DNA of 64,000 nt from Plenodomus lindquistii (lineage: Eukaryota; Ascomycota; Dothideomycetes; Pleosporales; Leptosphaeriaceae). Position 1 is the stretch's first letter, and the number at the start of each line of letters is the position of its first letter. Of the stretch, positions 34,119 to 44,976 are shown one piece after another. The stretch lies in assembly GCA_025504975.1 (NCBI GenBank), contig JANUWI010000016.1, positions 186,001-250,000 on the forward strand, read 5' to 3'. Under the pieces are notes generated by a model that was given only the letters and a program-made list of their open reading frames with translations, was not told where the DNA came from and did not search any database. The translations under genes and the position numbers were made by a program.

Positions 34119-35404
34119 ATGGCTGAAGCGCAAGTCCCCGCGAACATATTTCGCCTCACATACAAGCTCGGAAAGCTTACCCTGAAGCTGGCAATCTCCG
34201 CATTCGCTCCAAGCTCTACACAACAAGCGCGACACACTCAGCTCATTGGAGATGTCCGTGATACGATAGATCGCCTAGAGGCGCACTTTGCGTCAACGGC
34301 CGATCCACCGAGGTCTTTCACAGTATACGGCCGGTCATCAGGAAGTGAGCCGCCACAGACCGGGCTACCACGGAGCCACAACGACCCAGTAGAACTAGAC
34401 GCCACCAGTTATGTCCAAAGTGTCGAGAAGGACGGTGTTGAGGTATCATCAGACAGCACAGAAGCCCAACTAACGGGCAAGCCGAAGCAATCCAAGCCCA
34501 AGAAGCTTGTCAAGAAGCGTTTGCAGAAGATCGAGGAAAATGCTCCGCTGCAAAGCGGTACCAGCCAGGGCCCGGCATCTCTCAAGGAGGAACCCGGTGA
34601 GGAGTCTACATCAGGTCAAGAGACCGATAGTGGACCTTTGAAAGCTGTTCAAAAGTCTCCACAACAGCTGCAAGGCTTGTTGGTCGTGGGCCCTGCTTCC
34701 GACACCGAGATTACTGGCATCACGAGTACGGCAGAACCACAAGATCGACCAGCTGACTATCAGTGTGATTTGCCTAATCAAGGCCCGAGCAAGTCGCCCT
34801 CGACGAAGCTTGATCACTCCAAACGAGTAGACAAAGACGCTCCTTGTCCCAGTAAGCACATTCATCGTCTTCACTCCAATCTAAGCTCTGTCCTTATCCA
34901 AGCTCTTATACAAGTACAGGTTTGGTCGTTCCATACGCGCAAAGACCGACCGACACAGGCAACTACGTTAGACGTCCCGAAACTGTGCTCAATGACATGG
35001 CCTCTGCTGGACAACTGCTGGAAGAGGGGTCAGCGGCTGCTACAGACCCTGATCCCAAAGACGTCTTGTCGACTCGGAGAGAGTTAGGGCCTGTTCTCAC
35101 TTTGTCGGATGTTCTTGCTGAATGGAATACGCAGATCCACGAGGTTATGATGACGGCGAATGATGCTCAGAATGGTATGCCGGTCAACGAAGAATCGGGA
35201 CCTCATGGTCACAAGCGAATGGATTCCGTCGGGGCGAATTGGCAAGAAGACGTGGCCGCCGCAGCACTGGATCATACACAAGACAATACCAATTCTAGGA
35301 AAGGACCAGATGGTATTGCCAAAGCGTCGGTGATCCTCAGAGACTCGATTGAGCAAGAGGAAGCGGGCGTGGAATCGGTGGATGATGTTGGGACAGCGTA
35401 TTGA
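34119..35404 (+). CDS. Unknown disordered, Lys/Ser-rich protein, 405 aa
   Basis: Exons 34119-34851 and 34920-35404 join in frame across a 68-nt intron (GTAAGC donor, TACAG acceptor). I do not recognise it. Residues 1-55 look helical and hydrophobic (FRLTYKLGKLTLKLAISAFAPSS, IGDVRDTIDRLEAHF), which could be a small folded or membrane-associated region. A Lys-rich segment (KPKQSKPKKLVKKRLQKIEE, about 127-147) may be a nuclear signal. The remainder is Ser/Glu/Pro-rich and disordered. An A-rich tract (33 bp upstream) is the only promoter feature seen. Confidence 0.6.
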
Positions 35405-35795
35405 TCGAAGGAAAATCTGAGTCGAGGCGGCCGCGATCAATATCCTGCCCACTATTCCATCGTGTGAAGACGAGGACATACGTGTGAGTAGTTTCGCAAT
35501 AGCCTTATGTGATTCAATCCAATCATCGTCTATCGAACGGTCTTTCTGCACGGTAGTAAAGTCACGTATCCTCTTGTTAAGGTTCATCGCCATCTCGTCG
35601 TATCCCGTACAATTCTCATTTCGTACGCCTGGTCTTGCACTGTCACGGCAACATAGTCATTTCCCTTCCCCTATTCAATCTAGTTTCATTGTATACCCAT
35701 CTCGTAATCATCATGGTTCCAATGCGTTACATTCATTCCTTGTACGATTGCTCACTTAACCTCCTTCCCTGTCTCGGACTTCATTCACTCCAGTT
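35405..35795. other. Intergenic
   Basis: No coding sequence or repeat supported. Confidence 0.4.
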
Positions 35796-36096
35796 TCAAC
35801 GCAGAGTCATCAGATGGACTAACAGCCCCTTCATGCTCAATTCCTCTCCATTGCTATTGAATAAGCGGGGGTGCGGCAGTATAGGCAGCACACAGATACA
35901 CATGCCTATGTAGGCCGGGGCGATCTGTTAAGGGCGTGTTAGTACTTGGAAGAAATACATCCGGGAAAAATGGAGAGTAGAGCGAGAGTTGGGGTGAGAA
36001 CGGGGGGCATACTCTGATCTGTCCTGCGCCGCACTCCTGCTCATCCACATTCTCAATCCGCATATCCCCTTTGCCATAGTATCTAGCTGCGCGCAT
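35796..36096 (-). pseudogene. Truncated relic of a medium-chain (butanediol/sorbitol-type) dehydrogenase
   Basis: From ATG 36096 the first 28 codons read MRAARYYGKGDMRIENVDEQ and CGAGQIR, the N-terminus of zinc-dependent butanediol/polyol dehydrogenases. A GTATGC donor at 36012 and a TTAACAG acceptor before 35924 restore the next family segment, IAPAYIG, which in intact enzymes leads into the catalytic-zinc Cys motif (GICGTDLHE-like). Here the sequence reads MC and then diverges, ending at a stop at 35796. About 70 codons remain of an enzyme of roughly 350-390 aa, and no catalytic or NAD-binding part exists nearby. The gene is therefore a 5' fragment left by deletion or rearrangement. Confidence 0.7.
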
Positions 36097-36856
36097 GATC
36101 CCGACGTCCCCTGTTTCCCAGATCTGACTCTTTCAACTTGCGAGTCTCGATCAGTGTCGCGAGCAACAATGCTGTTCATGCAAGCACTCTCGATAGCAGA
36201 CATGTCTCGTAGATGATCAAAAGTAATCAGTCGTCGGCTATAATACACTAGGTGAGCAATATACGAACCAGTCCACTGCACACTGGTCGAATAGGTGATG
36301 AGTTCGGTTGCTCTGGAGGCCTGCCCATATGACATGGCCTACTTACTAACCCAAGCAGTCCACATGGAAACATACGAACATGATCTGCCTCGCTCAAGAG
36401 GAACGGATACGTCGGCGGCGCTCGTAATCGGAAGCGGCACCGAGAATCTCCCAATGCGGGATCCCAAGGCATTCCTTATCACCGAGTTACAGGCTCTAGG
36501 ATCAAAGCAGTGATACCGGTGGTGGGTTGCAGATGTAAGCTTTGCGGGGTTGTGGGGTAGTGTTTCCCACACTCCGGGATTAGTCGGGTTCCCAACGACC
36601 AGGCAGTCCGTCCGCATGTATAGTATCCATAAGAGAGTTCGTCTTGGAATTTGTGGTAGCTGAGTTGAGGTGAGTGGGGGGTTTGAGAGGACAGGGAGGT
36701 TGTGGCGCAAACCGAAGTGAAGTAGCACTGCATCTGAATGAACTCAATTACCAGGACACGCGATGCGTCTCTCCAGGCACGCAGATGTAATCGGTAAGAA
36801 AGCGGAAGATACACTCGAAACCTCTTTGTTCTTGCAAGGATCTAATCTACTCTAAT
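36097..36856. other. Intergenic between the dehydrogenase relic and the hydrolase gene
   Basis: Several short ORFs on both strands lack any recognisable content. No sign of the missing dehydrogenase domains. Confidence 0.45.
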
Positions 36857-38376
36857 CTATGCCTTGTACCTATCCAACACCTCTGCAATCTTTTCCCGCA
36901 CACCCTGCTTACCCTCATACTTCTCCAATAGACTCGCAACAACATCTTCCTTCTTCTTCCCGCTAGCCTCCCTCAGGATCTCATCCTCTTTTGGCAGACC
37001 AAGCCATGCATGGGGGTACTCCTTGTAGTCTGCCTCGCTGATCAGGGGCAACGGGCCGTCTTCACCTGGGACGAAGAACGCATCGACGTCTTTCCTCTTG
37101 ATGTCGTCGAATGTGTTTGGGTTCCAGTTGGGGCGCTCCTTCTTGCGCGCGATGAGTCGTGCAGTGACGCCCTCGACAAAGTCGGGATGGGCCATGAAGT
37201 GCGACGCAATATCGTATTCGTGTTGGAAGGTTTGTGCGATGGACCATTGGCGACCGATGCGCATTTGCTGTAGGGTGACAGCTACAGAAATTGGGGAGCG
37301 GCTGTTGATGGTTTGGATGGTCCGTTCTGCCCACTTCTGGAGGGCTGGCGCACTTGTGTCTTTTGTGACCTGCTCGAGTGATTGCATGATGGCGCCGATG
37401 TTGGGCTGATCGACGTGGAAGACACGGTCGATGGTCTTGCGCAAGTCGCCGGAGATGGTGGGTCTGTCAGCTGGCAGACCTGTGCTGAACTCTTCAATGG
37501 TAGCGTTGATAATCTTGAAGCGTTCTTGTAGCGACATGTAGTCGGGGAATTGGAGTTCGGCGAGACGCGACTCGAGTTGTTGAAGGGTGGAGGAGTGGAT
37601 GTAGTGTGTGGCGACGCCGGCGTAGAAGCTGTCGACGCCCTTGAGTTGCTCTGATGTGAGAGCAAGATACATGCCTAATGCGCCCTCCATCCGAGGAAGG
37701 AAGAAGGATGCGCCAACGTCGGGGAAGAAACCAATGGTGGTCTCGGGCATGGCGAAGAGGGTGTTCTCGGTTGCGATGCGGAAGGGCGCGTGGATGGAAA
37801 GACCGACGCCTCCACCCATTGTGATGCCGTCCATGAAAGCGACGTAGGGCTTCGTGTAGGTCGCGATGAGGTGGTCCAGCTTGTATTCCAGCCCAAAGTA
37901 GTCTGAGCTTCTCTGCTGGCCTGCTGGGCCTTTCCTGTTCCACCCGGCCAGCTCTGTGACGTCTCCGCCGGCGCAGAAGGCGCGTCCTGAGCCCTTGATG
38001 ACGACGACGCCGGCCATGTCCGACTTTGCCCATTCCTGCAATCTGGGAATGATCTTGCGTACCATGGAGCCATTGAGCGAGTTCAGCTTTTTTGGCCGGT
38101 TGAGCTCGATGCTGCGGACGCCGTAGTTGTTGGTGAAGATGACATCATCGGGGTCGTCGTCCTTTTGCGCCTTGAGCAGGTCTGCTGTGGGTGTGGCATA
38201 CTGTAGCAAGTCAGCATGGATGGCAGGTTGCAGGGTGGATGGAGGGGCGGCCGCACCTTCCTGGAGCCGCTCATCCAGGCGGGGTGTGTGATGATTGCGC
38301 GGAGGGGCATTGGTCTGGCCGTGTGTACTCGCGAGCCCCAGCTCAGCGGCGTTCTTGAGATTGTGCGGAGCGACAT
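36857..38376 (-). CDS. ehd3: Mitochondrial 3-hydroxyisobutyryl-CoA hydrolase, 487 aa
   Basis: Exons 38376-38257 and 38200-36857 join across a 56-nt intron. The enzyme hydrolyses 3-hydroxyisobutyryl-CoA in valine catabolism, in the mitochondrial matrix. Exon 1 encodes a basic, Ser/Arg-rich presequence (MSLRTISRTPLSWGSRVHTA). The crotonase fold is clear: IELNRPKKLNSLN, the oxyanion-hole segments GSGRAFCAGGDV and MGGGVGLSIHAPFR, and the hydrolase-specific PETTIGFFPDVGASFFLPR with the catalytic Glu/Asp region. Length and the C-terminal helical part (FDDIKRKDVDAFF) fit the family. It is head-to-head with mitochondrial EF-Tu. The second exon has no ATG at its start, which supports the two-exon model. 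Confidence 0.93.
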
Positions 38377-38850
38377 GTGGAGGACTGCAGAGTGACGCGA
38401 GAGGTGCTGCGACTTGATATCAATGGCCGACTGCAGCCTCGGGTATCCCAATGGAGCGTAGGCGGGCAGGTGGCCGTGTTGCTGGTCAATTGGCCGTTGG
38501 ATCGAAGGGGATGCTGCTGCTTATTATACCAGAGCTCGACGACGGCAATCAGCGCAACTCGGGTCCTCGGTAAGGTGTGCCCGCGCCGTCTGAGGTTTCC
38601 TTGCTCCACCAAGCGTGAGGCTCCAAGGCTCGACGGCTGCCGGCGGTCGCGCTCGGACAAGCCGCTGCATCCCGCCGACATGATTGGGCGAATGCTCGAC
38701 GTCAGCACATGGGCGCGCTAAGAAAATGATTTGAGCCTCTGCGTCTCCAGTCGACATCGCCATCAGCCAATTGCCCTCTGCCCATTCCCGCCTGCACTGT
38801 AGTTGTTGTTGCTGTTGTTGCTGTCGCCGCCTGCAGTCTCTCACACCACC
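38377..38850. promoter_or_regulatory. Bidirectional promoter region of two mitochondrial-protein genes
   Basis: The 474 bp between the start codons of the hydrolase (minus) and mitochondrial EF-Tu (plus) must hold both promoters. A TTGTTGCTG-type triplet-rich stretch lies near 38800, in the EF-Tu leader. No specific operator was recognised. Confidence 0.5.
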
Positions 38851-40296
38851 ATGTCGGCCTTTGCAAGAGTCTTCCTGCGCACATCGCGCTCTGCCCTGCA
38901 GTACCAGCGCCGTGTCGGTCCCGTGCAGAATGCCTTGGGTGCACAGGGAACCAGCCGATGGATCAACGGCATGCGGACCTATGCGTCCTTTACCCGTGAC
39001 AAGCCCCACGTCAACATTGGTATGTTCTATACGAAGCATCTTTCACTTGAATTGCCCTGCTGACACTGCAGCAGGTACCATTGGTCACGTCGATCACGGA
39101 AAGGTACACACCGCCGCCCCCACCAAGACGAGTGCCATCAAGACGACACTAACTATACACAGACCACCCTCACAGCCGCCATCACCAAGCGACAGGCAGA
39201 AAAGGGCTACGCAAAGTTCCTCGAGTATGGCTCCATCGACAAGGCCCCCGAGGAGCGCAAGCGTGGTATCACCATTGCCACCGCCCACATTGAGTACTCG
39301 ACCGACGCCCGCCACTACGCCCACGTCGACTGCCCGGGCCACGCCGACTACATCAAGAACATGATCACCGGTGCCGCCAACATGGACGGCGCCATCATCG
39401 TCGTCGCCGCCTCAGATGGCCAGATGCCCCAGACCCGTGAGCACTTGCTGCTCGCCCGCCAGGTCGGCGTCCAGAAGATTGTCGTCTTCGTCAACAAGGT
39501 CGACGCCATCGAGGACAAGGAGATGTTGGAGCTCGTCGAGATGGAGATGCGCGAACTGCTCAGCAGCTATGGCTTCGAGGGCGACGAGACCCCCATCATC
39601 ATGGGTTCTGCTCTTTGCGCCCTCGAGGGCAAGCAGCCCGACATTGGCGAGACCAAGATCGATGAGCTGCTCGAGGCTGTCGACACCTGGATCCCCACAC
39701 CCGTCCGTGAGACCGAGAAGCCCTTCCTGATGGCGGTTGAGGATGTCTTCTCCATTGCTGGACGTGGTACCGTCGTGTCTGGCCGTGTCGAGCGTGGTAT
39801 CCTGAAGAAGGATGCCGAGGTCGAACTCGTTGGAAAGGGTAGCGCTCCCATCCGCACAAAGGTCACCGACATCGAGACCTTCAAGAAGTCCTGCGACGAG
39901 TCGCGTGCCGGTGACAACTCCGGTCTCCTTCTCCGTGGTGTCAAGCGCGACGACATCAAGCGCGGTATGGTCGTCTCCGTCCCAGGACAGGTCAAGGCAC
40001 ACAAGAAGTTCCTCGTCTCCATGTACGTCTTGAGCAAGGAGGAGGGTGGTCGTCACACCGGCTTCGGCGAGAACTACAGGCCACAGATGTTCATCCGAAC
40101 TGCCGACGAGTCATGCGCGCTCAACTGGCCAGAGGGTACCCCCGACGCACACGACAAGTTGGTCATGCCCGGTGACAACGTCGAGATGGTCTGCGATCTC
40201 CACCAGCCCCACGTCCTGGAGCCCGGTCAGCGATTCAACATGCGTGAGGGTGGCCGCACCGTCGCCACTGGTCTCGTTACCCGTATTCTAGAGTAA
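38851..40296 (+). CDS. tuf1: Mitochondrial translation elongation factor EF-Tu
   Basis: Exons 38851-39019, 39075-39103 and 39163-40296 give 443 aa. EF-Tu delivers aminoacyl-tRNA to mitochondrial ribosomes using GTP. Residues 1-45 are a Ser/Arg-rich mitochondrial presequence. The G1 loop GHVDHGK falls in a 29-nt micro-exon between two introns of 55 and 59 nt. G3 (DCPGHADY), G4 (NKVD) and the two C-terminal beta-barrel domains (VEDVFSIAGRGTVVSGRVERG; GRHTGFGENYRPQMFIRTAD) are complete. Codons are strongly biased to C-ending ones, as in highly expressed fungal genes. Confidence 0.96.
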
Positions 40297-40298
40297 GC

Positions 40299-40537
40299 AA
40301 AAAAAAAGAAGAAGAAGAAGAGAAACGAATGCAACGAAAAACAACGTATGCACAGCAGAAATAATGGAGTACGGGCAATGGGCATACCCCAATGTAAGAT
40401 CTAAATGGGAAAAGGTTTCTTGTACAATACTTGTGTGTGTGTGTGTGTATATGTGCTGGCAGATCTACGCTCTCCGCTTTCTCGCCTGATGAATGGATGT
40501 ACTTTAGCATGGGCCAAAATGGGCTCTCTCTCTCTCT
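40299..40537 (+). repeat. Microsatellites in the tuf1 3' region
   Basis: An A-run followed by GAA triplets lies just after the stop codon (40299-40320). A GT dinucleotide run is at 40433-40449 and a CT run at 40524-40537. These are probably 3'-UTR or just downstream sequences. Confidence 0.8.
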
Positions 40538-41171
40538 GGATGGCAGGCGTTGAATAATCCTGCGAGTTTGGAATTGAAATGAAACGAAGACGATGGATGG
40601 ACAACTGCGTGATTTGCAATCAAGGTACCCCTTGGCAATGTGCGATATTGTATTGACGGACTTGATTGCAGAAGTTGGCCACTTCCTACCTTTGGGTGCA
40701 GATGTAGGTCGATTCATGTCGTTTTCTATGTCGACGAGGCAGCATCATGACCGTGTAGTACCGTATCAGACACATAAGAAGTGACGACTGGGTAGTGCTT
40801 ACCACATGTCATCGAAAGGCCTCGGTTCTCTACCAATAACACCAAACAACCACCTTCGAGGCTGGCCAATAATACCAGACAACAATCTTCGAGGCTGGCG
40901 TTTTCTGCAACGCCACAAGGAACTCGGAGCCTGGCCCCTTTCTGCCGTCATCGTGTGATTACGAAGACTCCGCAGAAGGCTGACTGGTGCACGGCGTGTT
41001 CTTCGAAATATCTAACTCAGCCTTCTACTCTCCCACACTTGCTCTTCCTTCCTCAAAGGTATCTTGTTTTTGGATGACCCGTTGATTTTCTCAGATTGCT
41101 TTTGAGCCACCGCGTCTGGGTTTTGCGCTCTTGAAGAAGCCTATCGACTCTGAGACGTTCTGAGAGAAGCC
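40538..41171. other. Intergenic downstream of tuf1
   Basis: Holds the tandem 33-bp repeat described separately; otherwise no gene is supported. Confidence 0.45.
40833..40898 (+). repeat. Tandem duplication, 33-bp unit
   Basis: Two directly adjacent copies, 40833-40865 and 40866-40898, share the end CTTCGAGGCTGG and the start CCAATAA, with about five substitutions between them. Confidence 0.8.
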
Positions 41172-43056
41172 ATGAGCGGTGTATCTCGCAGCGAGCGTAC
41201 GTGGACCAGAGCCTCAGAATATAAGGAACGGAACGCAAGTTCACGAAAGCTCTCACCAAAGTCGGCTGTGGCACTGCGTCGATTGTCATCGCCACGCCCG
41301 GAGATCGTGTCTCCTTTCAGATCAGCGAATGTGGCAGTTTCTGTTCCTTTAGATGACCACACAGTCATATCGATTGCCCACCAGGACAGTTCCACGGACG
41401 CCATCGAAACATCCGGTAGACGAAATTCGCACACGCAGGATGCTCCGGAAAAAGAGCATGATGTCTCACAAAATGATGCCACAACAGTTGATGAGGCCAA
41501 TACCAGCTCTAGTCTATTTCCAGAAGCAGCTCGCATGCTCACCGACGGCTGGCAAGAAGTCCAGAGAATGCTACCCCCACCATGGATGTGGGACCTAGAA
41601 TACCATCACACTGCTACTGATCGTGGACCTTACCATGGTGTTTGGACTTGCACCCCACTTGAGGCAACCGAGCCCATATGTTATCCACTTAACATTGCGA
41701 AAGCGCCAGTAGTGCTACCAGTCGACTATCGCTGGCCACCTGCGGGAGGTGTCACACCGCCACCTGACCCGCGACCTGCTTTCCCTATCGATTGCCGCCA
41801 GGAAGTGCCCCTGGAGACTGCGCGAGATATATTCTTAATTTTTGATGGATGCGTTGGATTTTACCTGCTCATCAATGGTCTACTACAAATCATCGTACCT
41901 GACGATTTCGATGGCTCCTGGGCCTCTTCACACCTGCCACATAGGTATGGCGGTCTAAAGGTGTCCTACATTGCACAGACCATCGAACCGACGATGCTGG
42001 GAAGCAAGACCTAGACTTCCAAGGCCGCGAGTACCACAGCTCCAACAAGTTCAAGCTTGAGCAACCGATTCAGGCCATCTCGAACACATGTTCCCTCAGC
42101 TTCATACACTCTCAAGCTCAACGATTTTGTGGAAGCTCGGCCGAAGTCAAATCACAGGCAAGAAAAGTTCTCGGGGAGGCTGGGTTTGAGAGTGGTGAAG
42201 GATGACGACGCATTCTTGCTAATGTCAACTCATGTCATCACAGAAGCGATGTTGGCGAAGTCTAACCGGGACATTGTGCTTAGAAGAAGCCCATTAAAGA
42301 GATTGAAAGAAGATTGGAATGAGCACGTCGACTTGTGGGCTGGCAATGAAAAGGTAAGCACGAATTTTACAATCGAATCCATACAGTACAACCATCTATC
42401 GAAGCAAGATCTAGTTGGCTAACCTACTGAACCAGGTTGGCACGATCGCCAAAACCTTTGACACGAAAGCCCGGACCTATCCTCACGGCTTTCGACACGA
42501 TATCACTGTAGTCAAACCACTGAGGCCATCTAATATCAAGGATATCACGTCCCCGGTATCTCACATCGGTTGGCTAAACTATGATGCATGGGCGGCTCTT
42601 CGCCAACAGACATCTGAAGTCAAGTTTCTCGCACCTACAGAGACCGAGCGCAAAGCGAAAACTCTGAAGAGCAGCAGACCATCTGACATACTGGTTGTGG
42701 GTGAAGGTATCTTCCTTAATCATACCGCAGCAGCTGGTAGTACCAAGACGCTTCATGAACACGATACATCAGCGTGGAAGGACTTTGTATCGCGAGCCCT
42801 ACTGTACCGCGTTCGCCCGGATTTCGATCCGCCCAATGGCTACAGTGGCATAGCCCTTTACGCTCATGGTACCAGGAACGATGGCATAGAGGGTCCTGGA
42901 ATCGCAGGGTTCCAAAGCTTTGTGCAGCGCAATGGCCACGTGCAGAATTTCGAAATGGAGCGTCCCGCCCTCGAGCGACGATTGCAGCTGGGCAGAGTTG
43001 CTTTCTATGGAGCTTTTGAAGTACCGGAGGCGCTGAAGGAGTATAAAATAGTGTAG
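41172..43056 (+). CDS. Unknown protein with a putative trypsin-like serine protease domain, 557 aa
   Basis: Exons 41172-41944, 42074-42353 and 42436-43056 sum to an intact frame. The first intron (129 nt, GTATGG...TTCAG) removes an in-frame TAG at 42012; the second is 82 nt. I do not recognise a named family. The C-terminal 300 residues show a His-Asp-Ser pattern in trypsin order and spacing: LLMSTHVITEA (His about 311), GFRHDITVV (Asp about 373) and NGYSGIALY (Ser about 488, in GxSG). The context around each residue fits chymotrypsin-fold strands, but this is inference. Residues 1-120 are Ser/Arg-rich and disordered; 120-255 are Pro/Trp-rich (LPPPWMWDLEY). No signal peptide, so an intracellular regulatory protease or an inactive relative is possible. 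Confidence 0.7.
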
Positions 43057-43227
43057 CGACACTTGCTCTGGACACAGAAGCATCTCTATCTCTTCATGGG
43101 TTCCGCAGCGTATCAGTGCCATCTTGCACTTGCGAACATAACGGTATTCTATTGCTTTAAACATTTCCTTATCGCGTGGTATTTTCCCCCCATATACAGG
43201 CAACGAAAGCTAGCTTCAATAGACGTG

Positions 43228-44641
43228 TCAATTTACAAATGAGCCCGCGACTTGAGCGATGCTAAGTAAGACTTGCAATACCGTCAGAACCAGTACCATG
43301 GTAGCAAAACTGCCTTCAGTCAGCAAAGTCCATACAAACATAGTCATGAGCTTACAAGAATGTCCAGAATTGCAGAGTATCGCGGCGGTCCCAGAACAGC
43401 ACCCATATACTCAAAGGCTTCGCCGCTTGTAGGTGCTGCTCCAGTAGCGTGATTCTCGACCAGAGGCAGGGGAAGTCATCCGGCGTCCAGTCTGAAGGCT
43501 CGCTCTTCATCAACCCGACGAGAGAGGGGTCGAACTCACTACCCTGCGCTGAGTGTGACCGCGATCCGACGTTCCGATTACTGAACTTCTTGTATGCTGT
43601 GATGACGTGCCTCTGGTGTCGCTGCGCAGAGCACGACCAGCACCAGCAGAGCCTCTCGATGCCCATAACCCTACTGAGTTTTGCATGGCGGAGAGTCTTT
43701 GGCCAAGGGCTGAAAAGCGAGCTGTACGACTCCTTGATCTCTTGACATAGCGCTGAATCAATTCCTACAGTCTCTGGAGAGAGCGAGGCGGCAGTCAGTG
43801 CGCAGGGCAGAGCGAAAACTTCGAGACTGTGGCGACCGTCGCGTTTCGACAGCATGAGGTGTCGAGATACGTTGTTGGTCCAGACTATTTCCACTGATCC
43901 AAATACACCCAACGTGTATGCATTGAGCCGCGTTGCGCTGATGGAAAGTGACTCCAGAGAATCGAGATTGTCAAGTAGCGCAAGCAATCCGCCGCCATGC
44001 GCATCTGGATCCCTCCCTTGATCGAAAAGACCCGAAGAACTCGGTGTAGGACTTCCGATCGATGGACGACTTGGGGTCAAGTACGCGAGCAGACGAATCG
44101 CAGCCTGCACAGTTCCCTCTGTCGATTTCGCTGGAGGTGTATTCGATTGAGCTCCAGCCACAGGTAGTAATCCACTTCCAACAATCAGGCCTGGTAAACT
44201 GTCCGCGTACGGTTGACACGCTTTGGAAGAGTCGTTTTGAGCGTGCAGGGCGTATGCAATAGTGACTTTGCGTAGCCCACCCGCAACAGGAACATGTACG
44301 AAGGAACTCAGCATCATTGTCCAAACGCCAATGATATAAAGCGCCATATCTTGCAAATCTGCATGTCCTTTCCCTAAACCTGAAGCTGCCAAGTCGACCA
44401 GCAATCCATCGATGGTCCTCGGTACAAGGCTTCCATCCTTTTCTACGGGTTTGGCTTGAAAGTACTGCACAACGCGGATGAAGAGCCTCGTGTATTCTTC
44501 AGGAGAACCCCGATCAACATGGCAGTTTGTGATGTAGTTTAAGTACGGCTCTGCGACGGTATCTGCTGGGTAGTTACTGAAGCCTAGGCTATGGGCAAGC
44601 TCTATTCGAAGAGTGTCTGGGCTATGGTGTCGCAGATGCAT
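43228..44641 (-). CDS. Unknown protein with one C-terminal membrane segment, 455 aa
   Basis: Exons 44641-43356 and 43309-43228 join across a 46-nt intron (GTAAGC...GGCAG). ATG 44641 is the first ATG; the frame is open a few codons further without one. I do not recognise the family by name. The last 45 residues read WDRRDTLQFWTFFFATMVLV and continue hydrophobic for about 20 residues, a single membrane helix close to the C-terminus. This 'DRRDTLQFWTF plus helix' ending occurs in various fungal proteins of unknown function. The rest is helical and probably cytosolic. It is divergent from a Zn2Cys6 factor, 335 bp between starts. Confidence 0.72.
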
Positions 44642-44976
44642 AGTGTTAGTCGGCAACTAGATGTTGCTGCGGTGACACGCAGTTTGACCTAAAGAGACCG
44701 AACGGCTTCATGTCGCAGGTGGTTGCCATTATAGCTCTGGCTGCTGACGGACTGCGGCTGGGGCTGATGTGATGCTGCATGCACAGCCGTCGAGCTGCAC
44801 CCCTTCTTAACGTTATCGATAGGTAAACAGGCTAAATTCATGACGTCTGATTCGTTACCCTTTCCGTCCAATCCAAAAACCCGTACACCATTCGACCGTG
44901 ACACAATGTCAGAGCTTCCAATGTAGGTTTCGAGGAACTATGTGTAACACAGTGTACAAGAGCTGCAAAGTACACT
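44642..44976. promoter_or_regulatory. Shared upstream region of the membrane-tailed protein and the Zn2Cys6 factor
   Basis: The two genes are head-to-head. No operator was identified. An ATG at 44906 could start a short extra first exon of the regulator. Confidence 0.4.
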
